Shown here: one piece after another, positions 53,701 to 58,931 of the stretch
Layout: every line of letters begins with the position of its first letter
Numbering within the stretch: the first letter of the stretch is position 1
Assembly: GCF_030757795.1 (NCBI RefSeq)
Contig: NZ_JAUQWH010000020.1
Coordinates: forward strand, 1-64,000
Reading direction: 5' to 3'
DNA length: 64,000 bases
Source: Actinoplanes oryzae
GTDB taxonomy: Bacteria > Actinomycetota > Actinomycetes > Mycobacteriales > Micromonosporaceae
The notes under the pieces: model-generated
What the model saw: the letters and a program-made list of their open reading frames with translations, nothing else
What the model was told of the DNA's origin: nothing
Databases searched by the model: none
Program-made: the position numbers and the translations under genes

Positions 53701-56649
53701 CCGGTCGGAGGCGCCCAGCGCCCGCAGACCGTCGTCGCCGAGCGGGCAGAAGCGCAGGACCAGACTGCTGAGCCGGTCGACCAGCGGGCTGACGGCGAGC
53801 CGGCCGGCGAGGGCGGCATCGACGTCGCTCAGGCTGACGTGGCGGACGGGCAGCCGCTCGTACAGGGAAGCGCCGTGCTCGAGGAAGGCCGCGCCGCTCA
53901 GCATGACGGCCTCGGGGAAGCCACAGTACGTGGCGAAGCCGTCGAGCAGCTCGCCGTCGACCCCGAACTTCGCCAGCAGCCGCTCGTCGTCCCCGAGACC
54001 GGAGTCGCGGAAGTAGGCGAGACCCGGGGCGGGTCGCTCGGGCAGGGTCATCAGGCGGACGTGCTCACGCCGGCTCGCGTCGATCTGCTCCCGGATGAGC
54101 AGCGCGTGGCCGGGGTCGGAGCTCTCGACGGCGTCGGCGTAGGCCAGCCGGACGTCGAGGTCATCCGGGGCGGCCAGGACGGCGGCGTACAGCTCGGCGG
54201 CGGACAGGCTCATCCCGCGAGCCTAGACACCGCCGGGGTGCTGGCCGAGGCGCGCCGGGCACTGCCTTCCGTCGTACGCGCGGCCGAGGTCACCTCGATC
54301 GTCGAACTCAACCGCGACTACTACGAGGTGCACACGGGCGCCGCGACGGCGGTCCGCGTCCGGCTGCGCGTCGGGCCGCTGACCGGCACGGCGCAGACCA
54401 CCCGGGACAACGACGGCAACTACACGCTCACGGTGTCCGACCGGGCGGACGGCCGGGCGATCCGGTCCGCCCTGGCCCGCGAGATCGCCGGACTCGCGGC
54501 GTTGCACAACACCCACGTGTCGGTGCCGGCGGGAGTGCTGTCCGGCGGCGCGGGCGGCCCGATCGACCCCGCGGGGCTGAGCGCGTACGACCGGGGGCGG
54601 CTGGCGGAGATCCGGGCGCTGGCCGAGCAGTACGCGGGGGCGGACCGGGACACTCGTACGGCGCTGCGGGCCACCGTGGACGCCCTTGCCGAGCAGCTGG
54701 GCCTGCGCGCGGGGGACAGCCCCGACACGCGGGCGCGCTGGAGCCTGGTCCCGCCGGACGTCACCGCGACGCTGAGCAGGCTGAGCACGCCCGCGATCAG
54801 CTCGGCGTACGCGCAGCACACCTTCAACTCGCGCTGGGACACCGACGCCGAGCACTACCGGCAGCGCGACTACCGGCTCAAGCTCTTCGACCAGCAGACG
54901 ATGCAGCCGCTGTCCGACCCGGAGATCGCGGCCAAGCTGCGGGAGCTCGCCGTGGCGGCCGAGCACGACCGGTCCGGCGTGGCCCTCATGCCCGAGCACG
55001 CCGGTCAGATCATCAGCCTGCCGAACCACCTGCTCAACCGCATCCACCAGGCCGATCCGCAACTGGCCGCACGCGTGGCGGCCGAGGGCGTCTACGTCGA
55101 CCTGTCCGGCCGTCCGGAACTCGGGCCGTACTCGGTGACGGGCCTGCCGATGCCCAACTACGCCGACGCGCAGGGCGTGATCGCGTACGACATGAGCACG
55201 CCCGAGGGCCGCTACTCCCTGCTGATGGAGGACCGCGCCCGCGTCGAGGCGGCGATCCGGCGCACGCCCGGCGCCCACGTGCCGCCGCACGTCCTGGCCA
55301 CGCACAGCCTGCAGTACTTCCAGGCCGGCAAGACGATGTTCTACGTCCCGGACGCGCTGACGGCGGCGCTGGCGGAGATGGCGCCCGAACCGGTCCGCTA
55401 CCAGGAGGGGACGGCGACCTCGGTCACGTCCACGGCGACGACGGCGCTGGCCCACGAGGTCACCATCGCCGCGGCGGACCGGGTCACGGTCGCCACGTCC
55501 GGGTACGGCCGGGTGATCGACCCGGCGACCGGGCAGCCCGTGCCGCTCTTCAACGGCCCGCCGACCCGCCACCAGGCGAGGCAGGGCGGGGTCGGCGACT
55601 GCGGCATGATCGCCACCATCGGCGCCGTCGCGGGCCACCGGCCGGACCTGCTGAGCCGGATGATCCAGCCCAACCCGGACGGCACCGTCGACGTCGTCTT
55701 CCACGAGACGAGCCTGCCGGGGGCGCTCGTGACCCCGACCGGCAGGGAGTTGCGGATCACCGTGACGCCGGATGTGCCGCTGTCGTCGTTCAACACCGCC
55801 GAGTCCGCGTACGCCCGGCAGGTCCAGGTCGGCGCGAGCTGGGCCGCCGTGGTCGAGAAGGCGGTCGCCGCCCTCGACCGCACCTGGACCGACGCCCGCC
55901 GCGACCAGTGGCAGGACATGTACAACCGGGTCACCAACACCACCGACGTCGCCGCCCCCTCCGGCTACGCCCGGCTGACCTTCGGCAGCTTGCCGTTGTT
56001 GCAGGCCGAGCTCCTGTCCCAGCTCACCGGCCTGCCGGCGCGAACTGCCCGGTTCAATCCGACGGCCGGCGTGGAGCCCGCCACCGAGGCCCGGCTCAGC
56101 AGCCTGCTCGCCGCCGGCAACCCGGTGATCGTCGGTTCGCGCGGTGCCTATCCCGGCGGGGATCCCTTCGGGCTGGTGCCGGGGCACGCCTATGAGCTGG
56201 CGGCCGTCTCCCAGGGCCAGGTGTGGCTGCGTGATCCCTACGATCATCGGCATCCGGATCCCATGACGATCCGGGAGTTCCTCGACAGCGTGAACCAGTC
56301 GTTCGCCTATCTGGACGCGCCGGCTCCTCAGCCGTCGCCGCCCGCACCGACTCCGGCCAGGTCTTCTTTTGAGGTGCCGCATACGGCCGGCCGGATCCAC
56401 ACCGACGACTATGTCGCGACCGTCACCTACTACGCCGTCATGTCGGCCGGTGCCGAGGCGGAGGGCCTGACTGTCGTGGCCTCGGACGAGCATGGACCGA
56501 AGGTGGGTCGCTGGACGGCTCGCCCGGAGGCGTCCGGAGCGGGTGGTGAACGGCCAGTGACCCGGGAGACGGCGGAACGCATCGCCGCGGAGGTGCTCGG
56601 CTTCGTCCTGCCGGACGAGCTGTCACTCCGTGACATGCTGGGCCGGTGA
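44728..56649 (+). CDS. Giant polymorphic-toxin frame (3,973 codons), probably composite
   Basis: Starting at GTG 44728 behind a G-rich site, the frame stays open for 11.9 kb. The N terminus (1-140) is a WXG/CpnT-like helical domain with a WGGG turn at 69-72 and a membrane helix near 116-140. A Ser/Thr/Pro/Gly spacer follows (about 395-880). Then come a YwqJ-like deaminase (about 915-1135), a papain-like deamidase (about 1180-1345) and a RelA/SpoT-like domain (about 1461-1745). From 49,970 to 50,995 the wobble bias belongs to another frame (three immunity-like genes), and at 53,413-54,213 to the opposite strand. Real coding in this frame resumes at about 51,000-53,400 and 54,225-56,649. One effector ending near 49,970 followed by orphan cassettes fits best; a single 400-kDa protein is the alternative. 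Confidence 0.6.
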   Translation: MTIWNPRESLGEYAWVWDAVCWLSAGEAWPEGDEDQLRELADQWQQFSDAITAALNEADPAVMQIAQAWGGGAGGAFNTLWNQIGVGAETGLPLLASSASALSASVSSTAQEIEYAKLTVLIAVIITVISVFVALLMAWLGGVSATAIPGILAGGRQVVTMAMNRLLMMVGRKALVKGGEKLLKEAGEQVAKKTLKDTLKHGAKHLGKEMVEEVGEELIIDVGAQAYQINKGTRDGLDGKRTLMSGTGGAIGAVIGAPVGKGFSKVAGAIPTPKVNMNFKGAGAIKGVGNWAGNAVSAGTVNAVVSPASSVLTNAAFTGQWEMPGASDFLGGFTGGAGRPALTGVGTGTGNLLAAGTNGAINLAGKAATALAGPPSTTAPIVGDTNTDTSVIAPVGGDSSGSSSSSSSSSDSSSSSGSSASGSDSPGSGSSTSSAGSSAGAGGPGRAPEDGSDGPDGSGPPSGDTALAGSTATAETPATGAPGGANGSDAGDTVATPPPPGTSTVQLQEPSPPAETPSTSDSDTETAPAANAPVASDTPAPTPGASGPVADSSSPPPGGDSSSRAGAPATDTPSPSPDSSSSSPSPSSSSNASAPGSSAPSPGLVSSEPSPGLVSSAPDAAGPITDAAVSPGAVSDTTSNPSTTTPTVVPTGMPGSPATVSTGVPGSPLTGGSPNLSTSAPATVSPTTGPSTTTQAAPVTNTATATSPAGPNTTSTTSGPSPANSSTTATGTNPSSATGRINPNAPHLAGGHPDSRPIATTGTVHVAPATDHGPLTSDAQVGTPDHAAPAAPAPTTDTPSPDRNVPASSVDTNVDPNSDHDSNQDNDARTDDRGTTSNAADNADTNLHSDDGPSSDGDRSDPALVVVPVSTGSASAAVPTIAGGVDPDTFAKSKGATVADQVGYRLSPVQLNPDIDVHGEEAQAILINASRTLAQKTLEGLKPGSDPKVSKSKTPGMAGAMLTPTGRLYTHTSMRTNKGAGSEALNVHPSLNEILAEIKKAYDANDQRGAFGHGKCAEVALVSDALHDLQKLYDAAQAATDFPAFAAAARSSADFAGPTDEALLGQYEVAQSKSFDEFAKSQLRGTQMVTHQIIPTTDVRAADHGTYEEPCETCRQYLPTFGIEPVTDVDRLPGDTIPPDTGALGNGQPLSDSRPVGDQGLTPPAEADQQALDNEVPRTADGRPAVHPDPRTSQWPQLVNDGGPDVPGRNTNCADVGLSVLSTWYGNPQVSGAMAQPNTTEAASTARQEQWLGSGFDHQGAGRMGLDAVADQLLQAGPGSAAIIISTWSDGGVAHTWNAVNSGGTVVWIDAQTRQVSDTAPLYADRVANSWSITLDAAGRPTNPAAVSPASTRSATGATTGPSSQERLPADRGGAEPSPARESTTYRPAVAHLESIRSSGASGDGQSGEPSGPPAADPSVGDGDPGGDSPGHTRTDGGEQDGLPSEVRDEAADGTADAEEFNPLTERGDDFASLKTDEQAVLETGITSALLDAEVILGDLTTLADQLNADHGPLGADEVVKLVGVDHRVKSLESTARKFKVEHRPVGQSMATALGAMNDVVRFSLRAPEQAYGAVVAQALETMRAQGYQVGKPKNFWAPGNRFFGLNVTVVSPPTLQSPTGRTFELQFPTEFSLQLGKLTHDPYETLRDVGRTAVERIHAYLDILATNVEKNASQHMPTGMSDRDVFPAPKDKSLASWLREGDNDLLFEEYRDWLTQQGGTFAEQLAVRNLDRSNVPGLDPSIWEIGDGSTDVPIQPGVRTGRSGGEPDSSGGVTAQPDSASDLTGTVAGSGVGPSDAAVDLPATHRVGDASSARGSASDKASGSSDGRAAGSGFRDEGVAGRGGVDGDLRGSAGRGLNDPEVPRDSGEVPLRTDLPAGGSGEGADQRGGGSDESAGHDVGPGADAVGGVAPPVSDVAAGHGGVRGDVDASRAVSGADRGSGDGGARGASVRDDSAAERGGADGDRPDGSARLTSDGTEGIARATDEVPLLPSVRAGEADFGDGAPEPDRGGGVDGPAAGGGVGSRPGGVDVPAGRGGGDSAFELGGSPDAAGGSGDGGARGASVRDEGVAQRGGVDGDLSEGAGRDGLRGDGPAGPPAESGGTGGDGGADLRRAAAGTTFGGVSLAEDVGRTERAVDAALSGGVLPAGAVVDERGRGVELGGHRVRFEFVSPAGPVAPVATTHAGVEETVVRVSTAAEPDFVRRAVAAALAEAQQVQVERAAGVRVDATRVLSEGSREDTLSARDAGRVAELAVLASDLESETDPGRRAQLEADAHSLLITSGLLEGPRDVHGHEGNVPVVGADAVAARLGLVGQHPAVVGLLAGVGGAAARETALRAAQAEVRATARDLARQAIAERDRADARLTAYVDSSLDVDPQHVFTRLVIGGGWAATADFVTMGAPGHVDSGMPPVLAIAEQTEPWAGRADLGMGQVPAELELPGLPFQPADFAEDGTAFTPSSVFATTIGAARALSGMPTYHGLATSVESRARSDGAGWPEGAEYKVTVGERTFWASSVDVATGPGPARVPSPATSPDGRYADPATGYSVEHAGGDVTFRDPEGTVVGEAELPAAARTVIGGERPLLVDTTGTVTDTRIADVDGDGQPTGWTVDAATGVVYDADGRPSDAAPAPVRARLGIGADGRFTDPRTARPSVDFGGANLADAYREHDAVLVFGAGASAAWDVEQAAAGGAGPIEWAARASMTDDIRAIKDDADRQRALVEESFKGGKNRRNTLPGQGAYDIIGPQHIKQSLRELSSVRHTVDGRFLVTFSDGAQSSFDRVVFSVGLAGELPGGPAALLDGLPLRTVDGPPTTGLRGQRDVLGLGDGRGLRVLGAAAVDRTLQSRLANPQRARQVIGAQAKALPADSNNIAPSIRFHAQRIAEANRLAGPPAGSDGSPQGPAVPGPSGPHPREGAEPLVEGGTVPGVVDVLGAETAVEAESGAPRLDGDPVAAEVEPLQGGHPLRQGGDEGIGVGDAGLVEVEMPQPAEPVGGAQRPQTVVAERAEAQDQTAEPVDQRADGEPAGEGGIDVAQADVADGQPLVQGSAVLEEGRAAQHDGLGEATVRGEAVEQLAVDPELRQQPLVVPETGVAEVGETRGGSLGQGHQADVLTPARVDLLPDEQRVAGVGALDGVGVGQPDVEVIRGGQDGGVQLGGGQAHPASLDTAGVLAEARRALPSVVRAAEVTSIVELNRDYYEVHTGAATAVRVRLRVGPLTGTAQTTRDNDGNYTLTVSDRADGRAIRSALAREIAGLAALHNTHVSVPAGVLSGGAGGPIDPAGLSAYDRGRLAEIRALAEQYAGADRDTRTALRATVDALAEQLGLRAGDSPDTRARWSLVPPDVTATLSRLSTPAISSAYAQHTFNSRWDTDAEHYRQRDYRLKLFDQQTMQPLSDPEIAAKLRELAVAAEHDRSGVALMPEHAGQIISLPNHLLNRIHQADPQLAARVAAEGVYVDLSGRPELGPYSVTGLPMPNYADAQGVIAYDMSTPEGRYSLLMEDRARVEAAIRRTPGAHVPPHVLATHSLQYFQAGKTMFYVPDALTAALAEMAPEPVRYQEGTATSVTSTATTALAHEVTIAAADRVTVATSGYGRVIDPATGQPVPLFNGPPTRHQARQGGVGDCGMIATIGAVAGHRPDLLSRMIQPNPDGTVDVVFHETSLPGALVTPTGRELRITVTPDVPLSSFNTAESAYARQVQVGASWAAVVEKAVAALDRTWTDARRDQWQDMYNRVTNTTDVAAPSGYARLTFGSLPLLQAELLSQLTGLPARTARFNPTAGVEPATEARLSSLLAAGNPVIVGSRGAYPGGDPFGLVPGHAYELAAVSQGQVWLRDPYDHRHPDPMTIREFLDSVNQSFAYLDAPAPQPSPPAPTPARSSFEVPHTAGRIHTDDYVATVTYYAVMSAGAEAEGLTVVASDEHGPKVGRWTARPEASGAGGERPVTRETAERIAAEVLGFVLPDELSLRDMLGR
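47470..48130 (+). other. YwqJ-like deaminase domain of the toxin
   Basis: THTSMR and LNVHPSL strands precede GKCAE (Cys 1016, Glu 1018) and PCETCRQYL (Cys 1111 and Cys 1114), the zinc ligands and proton-shuttling Glu of deaminase-fold toxins. It is related motif by motif to the deaminase half of the gene at 24,561. Confidence 0.75.
48270..48760 (+). other. Papain-fold (Tox-PL) glutamine-deamidase-type domain
   Basis: NTNCADVG contains the presumed nucleophile Cys 1213, VAHTWNAVN the His 1295 and WIDAQ the Asp 1310, in the order and spacing of the toxin papain-like deamidase family. Its target would be a host or competitor protein glutamine. Confidence 0.72.
49108..49968 (+). other. RelA/SpoT-synthetase-like toxin domain
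   Basis: Blocks match nucleotide-pyrophosphokinase toxins of the RelA/SpoT fold: HRVKSLESTARKF, NDVVRFSL near 1556-1563, KNFW, then NRFFGLNV and FELQF (1624-1628) followed by LTHDPYE. It would make alarmone-like nucleotides or pyrophosphorylate another target. It ends just before the nested immunity genes. Confidence 0.6.
49970..50302 (+). CDS. Immunity-like protein 1 of a tandem triplet
   Basis: This 110-residue protein (MDPLTFRYSLVYEP...) starts at ATG 49970 behind GGGAG, in a different frame from the giant ORF. Third positions are strongly G/C in this frame, showing that it, not the long frame, is coding here. Shared motifs of the family are YSLVYEPGDP, AVAWDHPTQQWTFQP and FATKELPGEAELTAI. 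TGATG at 49968-49972 looks like a stop-start junction with the toxin, but the TGA is not in the toxin's frame. Its position directly after the RelA/SpoT-like domain suggests it is that domain's antidote. No known family was recognised. Confidence 0.8.
   Translation: MDPLTFRYSLVYEPGDPEENPIRPGESPLNLIARAISPGPLLAVAWDHPTQQWTFQPRTALAMLHLHADRHRTRRVDRPTAEQQAAVFATKELPGEAELTAICEAALAAG
50303..50647 (+). CDS. Immunity-like protein 2 of a tandem triplet
   Basis: This 114-residue paralogue has its ATG directly abutting the previous TGA. It is the most diverged copy (YALIYRRGDPEKEP, SVVWHHRSRTW) but shares the C-terminal VDRATAEREVLRFAT block with copy 3 at the DNA level. GTG 50327 is an alternative start aligned with the family's N terminus. 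Confidence 0.78.
   Translation: MIRRFRETVVRFRYALIYRRGDPEKEPTSAAEAPTNLLAMTSDREPTRSVVWHHRSRTWRRDTAVYEGMWTHPERYRARTVDRATAEREVLRFATTPLPSEAELMAIVRTGLPG
50543..50930 (+). repeat. 46-bp perfect direct repeat in immunity copies 2 and 3
   Basis: 50543-50588 and 50885-50930 are identical, 342 bp apart. A second block, 50231-50276 in copy 1 against 50921-50966 in copy 3, differs at only two positions. Confidence 0.85.
50675..50995 (+). CDS. Immunity-like protein 3 of a tandem triplet
   Basis: This 106-residue paralogue (VPPMKFLYFLLYEPGKP...) starts at GTG 50675, nine bases after GGAGG; TTG 50669 and ATG 50684 are alternatives. It shares AVAWDHDLAEWTFQPG and FATKELPSEAELTAI with copy 1, and a 46-bp identical block with copy 2, so it is a mosaic of both. 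Confidence 0.78.
   Translation: MPPMKFLYFLLYEPGKPISATEPLNLIAEGVSTGPLPAVAWDHDLAEWTFQPGAAVAILHLNSEDHRTRPVDRATAEREVLRFATKELPSEAELTAICQRALGATG
50996..53440 (+). other. Orphan toxin-like cassette with Rossmann/flavoprotein-like domain
   Basis: Coding bias returns to the long frame here. After a Gly-rich linker come helical segments and a domain with LVIGGGWAATADFV (about 51,880), then DAVLVFGAGASAAWDVEQA (about 52,740), two dinucleotide-binding-type turns resembling FAD/NAD(P) proteins. Similar modules occur inside very large actinomycete polymorphic-toxin-like proteins. No start codon with a ribosome site is evident, so it is either part of the giant protein or a displaced C-terminal remnant. 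Enzymatic activity is unknown. Confidence 0.6.
53413..54213 (-). CDS. TIGR02996-type/leucine-rich-repeat protein, antisense to the toxin frame
   Basis: This 266-residue cytosolic protein starts with the conserved N-terminal segment LYAAVLAAPDDLDVRLAYADA, typical of TIGR02996 proteins, and continues with LRR-like repeats (LSSLVLRFCPLGDDGLRAL, LRHLDLYETGITDADAF, LQWLDLGGNRVS). Wobble positions are G/C-rich on this strand only. It lies between two toxin cassettes, a position occupied by immunity genes in such arrays, so a neutralising role is inferred. Confidence 0.82.
   Translation of the reverse strand: MSLSAAELYAAVLAAPDDLDVRLAYADAVESSDPGHALLIREQIDASRREHVRLMTLPERPAPGLAYFRDSGLGDDERLLAKFGVDGELLDGFATYCGFPEAVMLSGAAFLEHGASLYERLPVRHVSLSDVDAALAGRLAVSPLVDRLSSLVLRFCPLGDDGLRALGASDRFRRLRHLDLYETGITDADAFVAALPERMPALQWLDLGGNRVSVQPWGSGFGLDGGLGPKYVDYSGHGAALNERFGPFPWMRAGWAWHGGPLWGTV
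54223..56649 (+). other. Orphan toxin cassette with calpain-like cysteine protease domain
   Basis: Coding in the long frame resumes right after the antisense gene. A helical region is followed at about 55,560-56,320 by a calpain-type (C2) peptidase core: GGVGDCGMIA with Cys 3625, PGHAYEL with His 3820 and WLRDPYDH with Asp 3836 where calpains have Asn. A small C-terminal alpha/beta segment (TDDYVATVTYYAVMSAG) ends at the stop. The SUKH gene overlapping the stop is the presumed antidote. Confidence 0.68.
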
Positions 56650-57518
56650 CGGGAATGGAAGACGACGTGACGGACGCCCCGCAGCCGCTCGAGATCGGCA
56701 TGCGGAACGCGGTCGCTGTGCTTCTGCCCAACGGGTGGCAGGTCATGGTCATCTGGTGGCGGGGTGGGCCGGAACCGGTCGCGAAGCTGTCCGCCTGGAC
56801 GGGCGGCAGCGAGGCCAGGATCGATGCCGTGGTGCCGCTCGGCGGGACGTTCCAGATCGCGGACGAGACGTGGCGACTGGTCGAGATGCAGTCGTCCGAC
56901 AACATCGATCTGATCGCCCGGATCCGCCGGGTCGAGGCCGGCGATGCCGGTGGCGAGCCCGTCAACAACATCGAGGCGGCGGCCGAGCTGCGGCCCTTCG
57001 GTGAGATCGGCTGGGAGCAGATCACGGCGCTCAACGAACAGCTGCCCGAGCCGCTGGTGCCGGATCTCTACCTGCGGTGGCTGCAGCGGAACAACGGCGC
57101 TCAGCCCGTCCGGCCGTGCCGGCTGCCCGGCAGGGATTTTCTGCTCACGCCGGAGCGGCCGCTGCTCGGGCTGCACCCGGACTATCCGCCCTTCGATTTT
57201 CTGACAGCGCAGCGGCAGTGGCGGGATCCCTATCTGCCGCCGGATCATTTCGTGATTGCGGTGCCGGGTGGTGCGGGCGGTCTGCTGGTGGTGCACTACC
57301 GGCTCGAGCTGGAGCTGATCGACTATCTGCCGCCGCAGGCGATGACGGGCCGGCTCGACCCGGAGGAGCGGCGGAAGCTGCTGGTCCCCGCCGCCCCGGG
57401 CATCGACCGGTTCCTCGGGTCGCTGCGGGATTACGAGCCGCCCGCGGGCCCTCCCGTCGAGGTGATCATGCCGGGCAGCCCTCGCTACTGGGATCCCGCG
57501 ACCTTCTTCGACGACTGA
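56646..57518 (+). CDS. SUKH (SMI1/KNR4)-type immunity protein
   Basis: This 290-residue cytosolic protein has an N-terminal beta-rich domain (RNAVAVLLPNGWQVMVIWW, about 18-100) and a SUKH-like domain (about 118-285) with the typical LPEPLVPDLYLRWLQRNNGA opening and GGLLVVHYRLELELIDY core. GTG 56646 overlaps the toxin stop (GTGA), arguing for coupled expression; ATG 56655 is an alternative. It should neutralise the adjacent calpain-like cassette. Confidence 0.8.
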   Translation: MTGMEDDVTDAPQPLEIGMRNAVAVLLPNGWQVMVIWWRGGPEPVAKLSAWTGGSEARIDAVVPLGGTFQIADETWRLVEMQSSDNIDLIARIRRVEAGDAGGEPVNNIEAAAELRPFGEIGWEQITALNEQLPEPLVPDLYLRWLQRNNGAQPVRPCRLPGRDFLLTPERPLLGLHPDYPPFDFLTAQRQWRDPYLPPDHFVIAVPGGAGGLLVVHYRLELELIDYLPPQAMTGRLDPEERRKLLVPAAPGIDRFLGSLRDYEPPAGPPVEVIMPGSPRYWDPATFFDD

Positions 57519-57519
57519 G

Positions 57520-58038
57520 TCAGAGCTGCGCGACCAGCCCCGCGTACGCGTCGCGCACGGCCGTGAGCCGGGTGCGCCGGAAGCGGCCGGGGTCCGCCTG
57601 GCCGCCGGCATCCGGTACGGAGTCCGCGCCCTCCGGCACGAACTTGAGCACCTCGTCCATCGCGGCGGCCGCCCGGGTGAGCAGGGCCCGGGCGCGCTCG
57701 GTGGCCTCGGGGGAGAGGCCGGCCGGGTCGGCGGGGGCCTGGCTCGCGTACGCGTCGGCCACCGCCAGCCACTCGCCGGCGTCCAGTAGCTCGGACGGCT
57801 CCGGGCCGCCGTAGGTGAAACCCGGTCCCGGGGGCGTCGGGTCGGCGGGCAGCCGGAAGGTGACTTCGTGCTTCTTGCCGCACCGGGGGCACGCGTACGT
57901 GTAGCGGCTGCCCAGCTCGCCGTCCTCCAGCACCACGACGGCGGTCTCGGGGGCGAAGGCCCGCTCGCCGCAGTCGCAGCCGTGCAGCTCCAGGTAGAGG
58001 TGGGCTTCGGCGCTGGTGCGGGCGAGCGGGGTGGGCAT
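57520..58038 (-). CDS. Zinc-ribbon protein of unknown function
   Basis: This 172-residue soluble protein has two Cys pairs, CDC near 20-22 and CPRC near 49-52, forming a likely zinc ribbon, and then a helical C-terminal domain (ADAYASQAPADPAGLSPEA, RALLTRAAAAMDEVLK). ATG 58038 is seven bases after a TACGGT -10, so it is probably leaderless. It converges on the SUKH gene with a 1-bp gap. Related proteins are common in actinomycetes but undefined. Confidence 0.78.
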   Translation of the reverse strand: MPTPLARTSAEAHLYLELHGCDCGERAFAPETAVVVLEDGELGSRYTYACPRCGKKHEVTFRLPADPTPPGPGFTYGGPEPSELLDAGEWLAVADAYASQAPADPAGLSPEATERARALLTRAAAAMDEVLKFVPEGADSVPDAGGQADPGRFRRTRLTAVRDAYAGLVAQL

Positions 58039-58045
58039 GCCGACC

Positions 58046-58051
58046 ACCGTA
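58046..58051 (-). promoter_or_regulatory. Leaderless -10 of the zinc-ribbon gene
   Basis: TACGGT on the minus strand is followed by 7 nt and then the ATG at 58038, with no Shine-Dalgarno sequence. Confidence 0.4.
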
Positions 58052-58136
58052 CTAAGCCGGGCTCTCTTCGCGGAAGAAACTCAGCGACGTAGATCACACC
58101 CGGGTGCAGACAGTGGACACGTGGCGTGAGAGAGTC

Positions 58137-58931
58137 ATGACCATGCCGCGTGCTCGCCGACTCGTCTCCACCGCCGTTGCCGCCGCTCTCGCCGCCGCCG
58201 GGCTGGCCGGGTGTCAGCAGTCGCCCGATGTGGCCGCCTATGTGGGCGGGGGGACCATCACGGAGGACCGGGTCGAGAAGATCTACGACCAGGTCCGGGA
58301 CGAACTGACCACCGCGCAGGAGCAGGCCCGGGCGGCGGGCGAGGCCAACGGCGCCTCGGCCGAGCCGATCACGCCGGTGACCGTGCCGATCAAGCGGCAG
58401 GACGTGCTCAACACGCTGCTGAGCCTCGACGTGCTGCGCCGGGCCGCGCAGGCGCACGGGGTGCAGGCCGCCGCCGAGCCGACCGTCGACCAGGTGGCGC
58501 AGGCGCGCAGCTACTCGCCGCAGTGGGAGTACACGCAGCTGTACACCGAGACGTACCGTCTGCGGGCCGCCCTGCAGCCCGCCGTCAGCCCGGCGACGCT
58601 GAGCGACGACGATCTCCGCGACGTCTACCAGCGGCTGACCACGGGCGGCGCGGCCGACCCGGGCACCACGTTCGACCAGTTCAAGAGCACGCTCAGCGAC
58701 GAGAACAAGAAGCTGCTCCAGACGTACGTGTCGCTGCGCAACGAGCTGCAGCAGATCGCCACCGACCAGAAGGTCAAGCTCAACCCGCGGTACGGCGACC
58801 AGCAGGTGACGCTGCTCTCCGCCTCCACGCAGAGCGGGGGCGAGGTGCCGCTGGTCGTGGCCACGTTCACCGGGGCGAGCGACGAGGACCCGTACGTCAC
58901 GGATGTCTCCGCGGTGACTACTGTCGCCTGA
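58137..58931 (+). CDS. SurA-N-like lipoprotein (putative folding factor)
   Basis: This 264-residue lipoprotein has the lipobox LAGC (C26) and then a SurA/PrsA-type N-terminal helical domain (VAAYVGGGTITEDRVEKIYDQ, about 32-200). There is no parvulin isomerase domain. It would act as a membrane-anchored chaperone for exported proteins. ATG 58137 follows GAGAGA. It overlaps mazG by TGATG, a conserved arrangement in actinomycetes. Confidence 0.85.
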   Translation: MTMPRARRLVSTAVAAALAAAGLAGCQQSPDVAAYVGGGTITEDRVEKIYDQVRDELTTAQEQARAAGEANGASAEPITPVTVPIKRQDVLNTLLSLDVLRRAAQAHGVQAAAEPTVDQVAQARSYSPQWEYTQLYTETYRLRAALQPAVSPATLSDDDLRDVYQRLTTGGAADPGTTFDQFKSTLSDENKKLLQTYVSLRNELQQIATDQKVKLNPRYGDQQVTLLSASTQSGGEVPLVVATFTGASDEDPYVTDVSAVTTVA

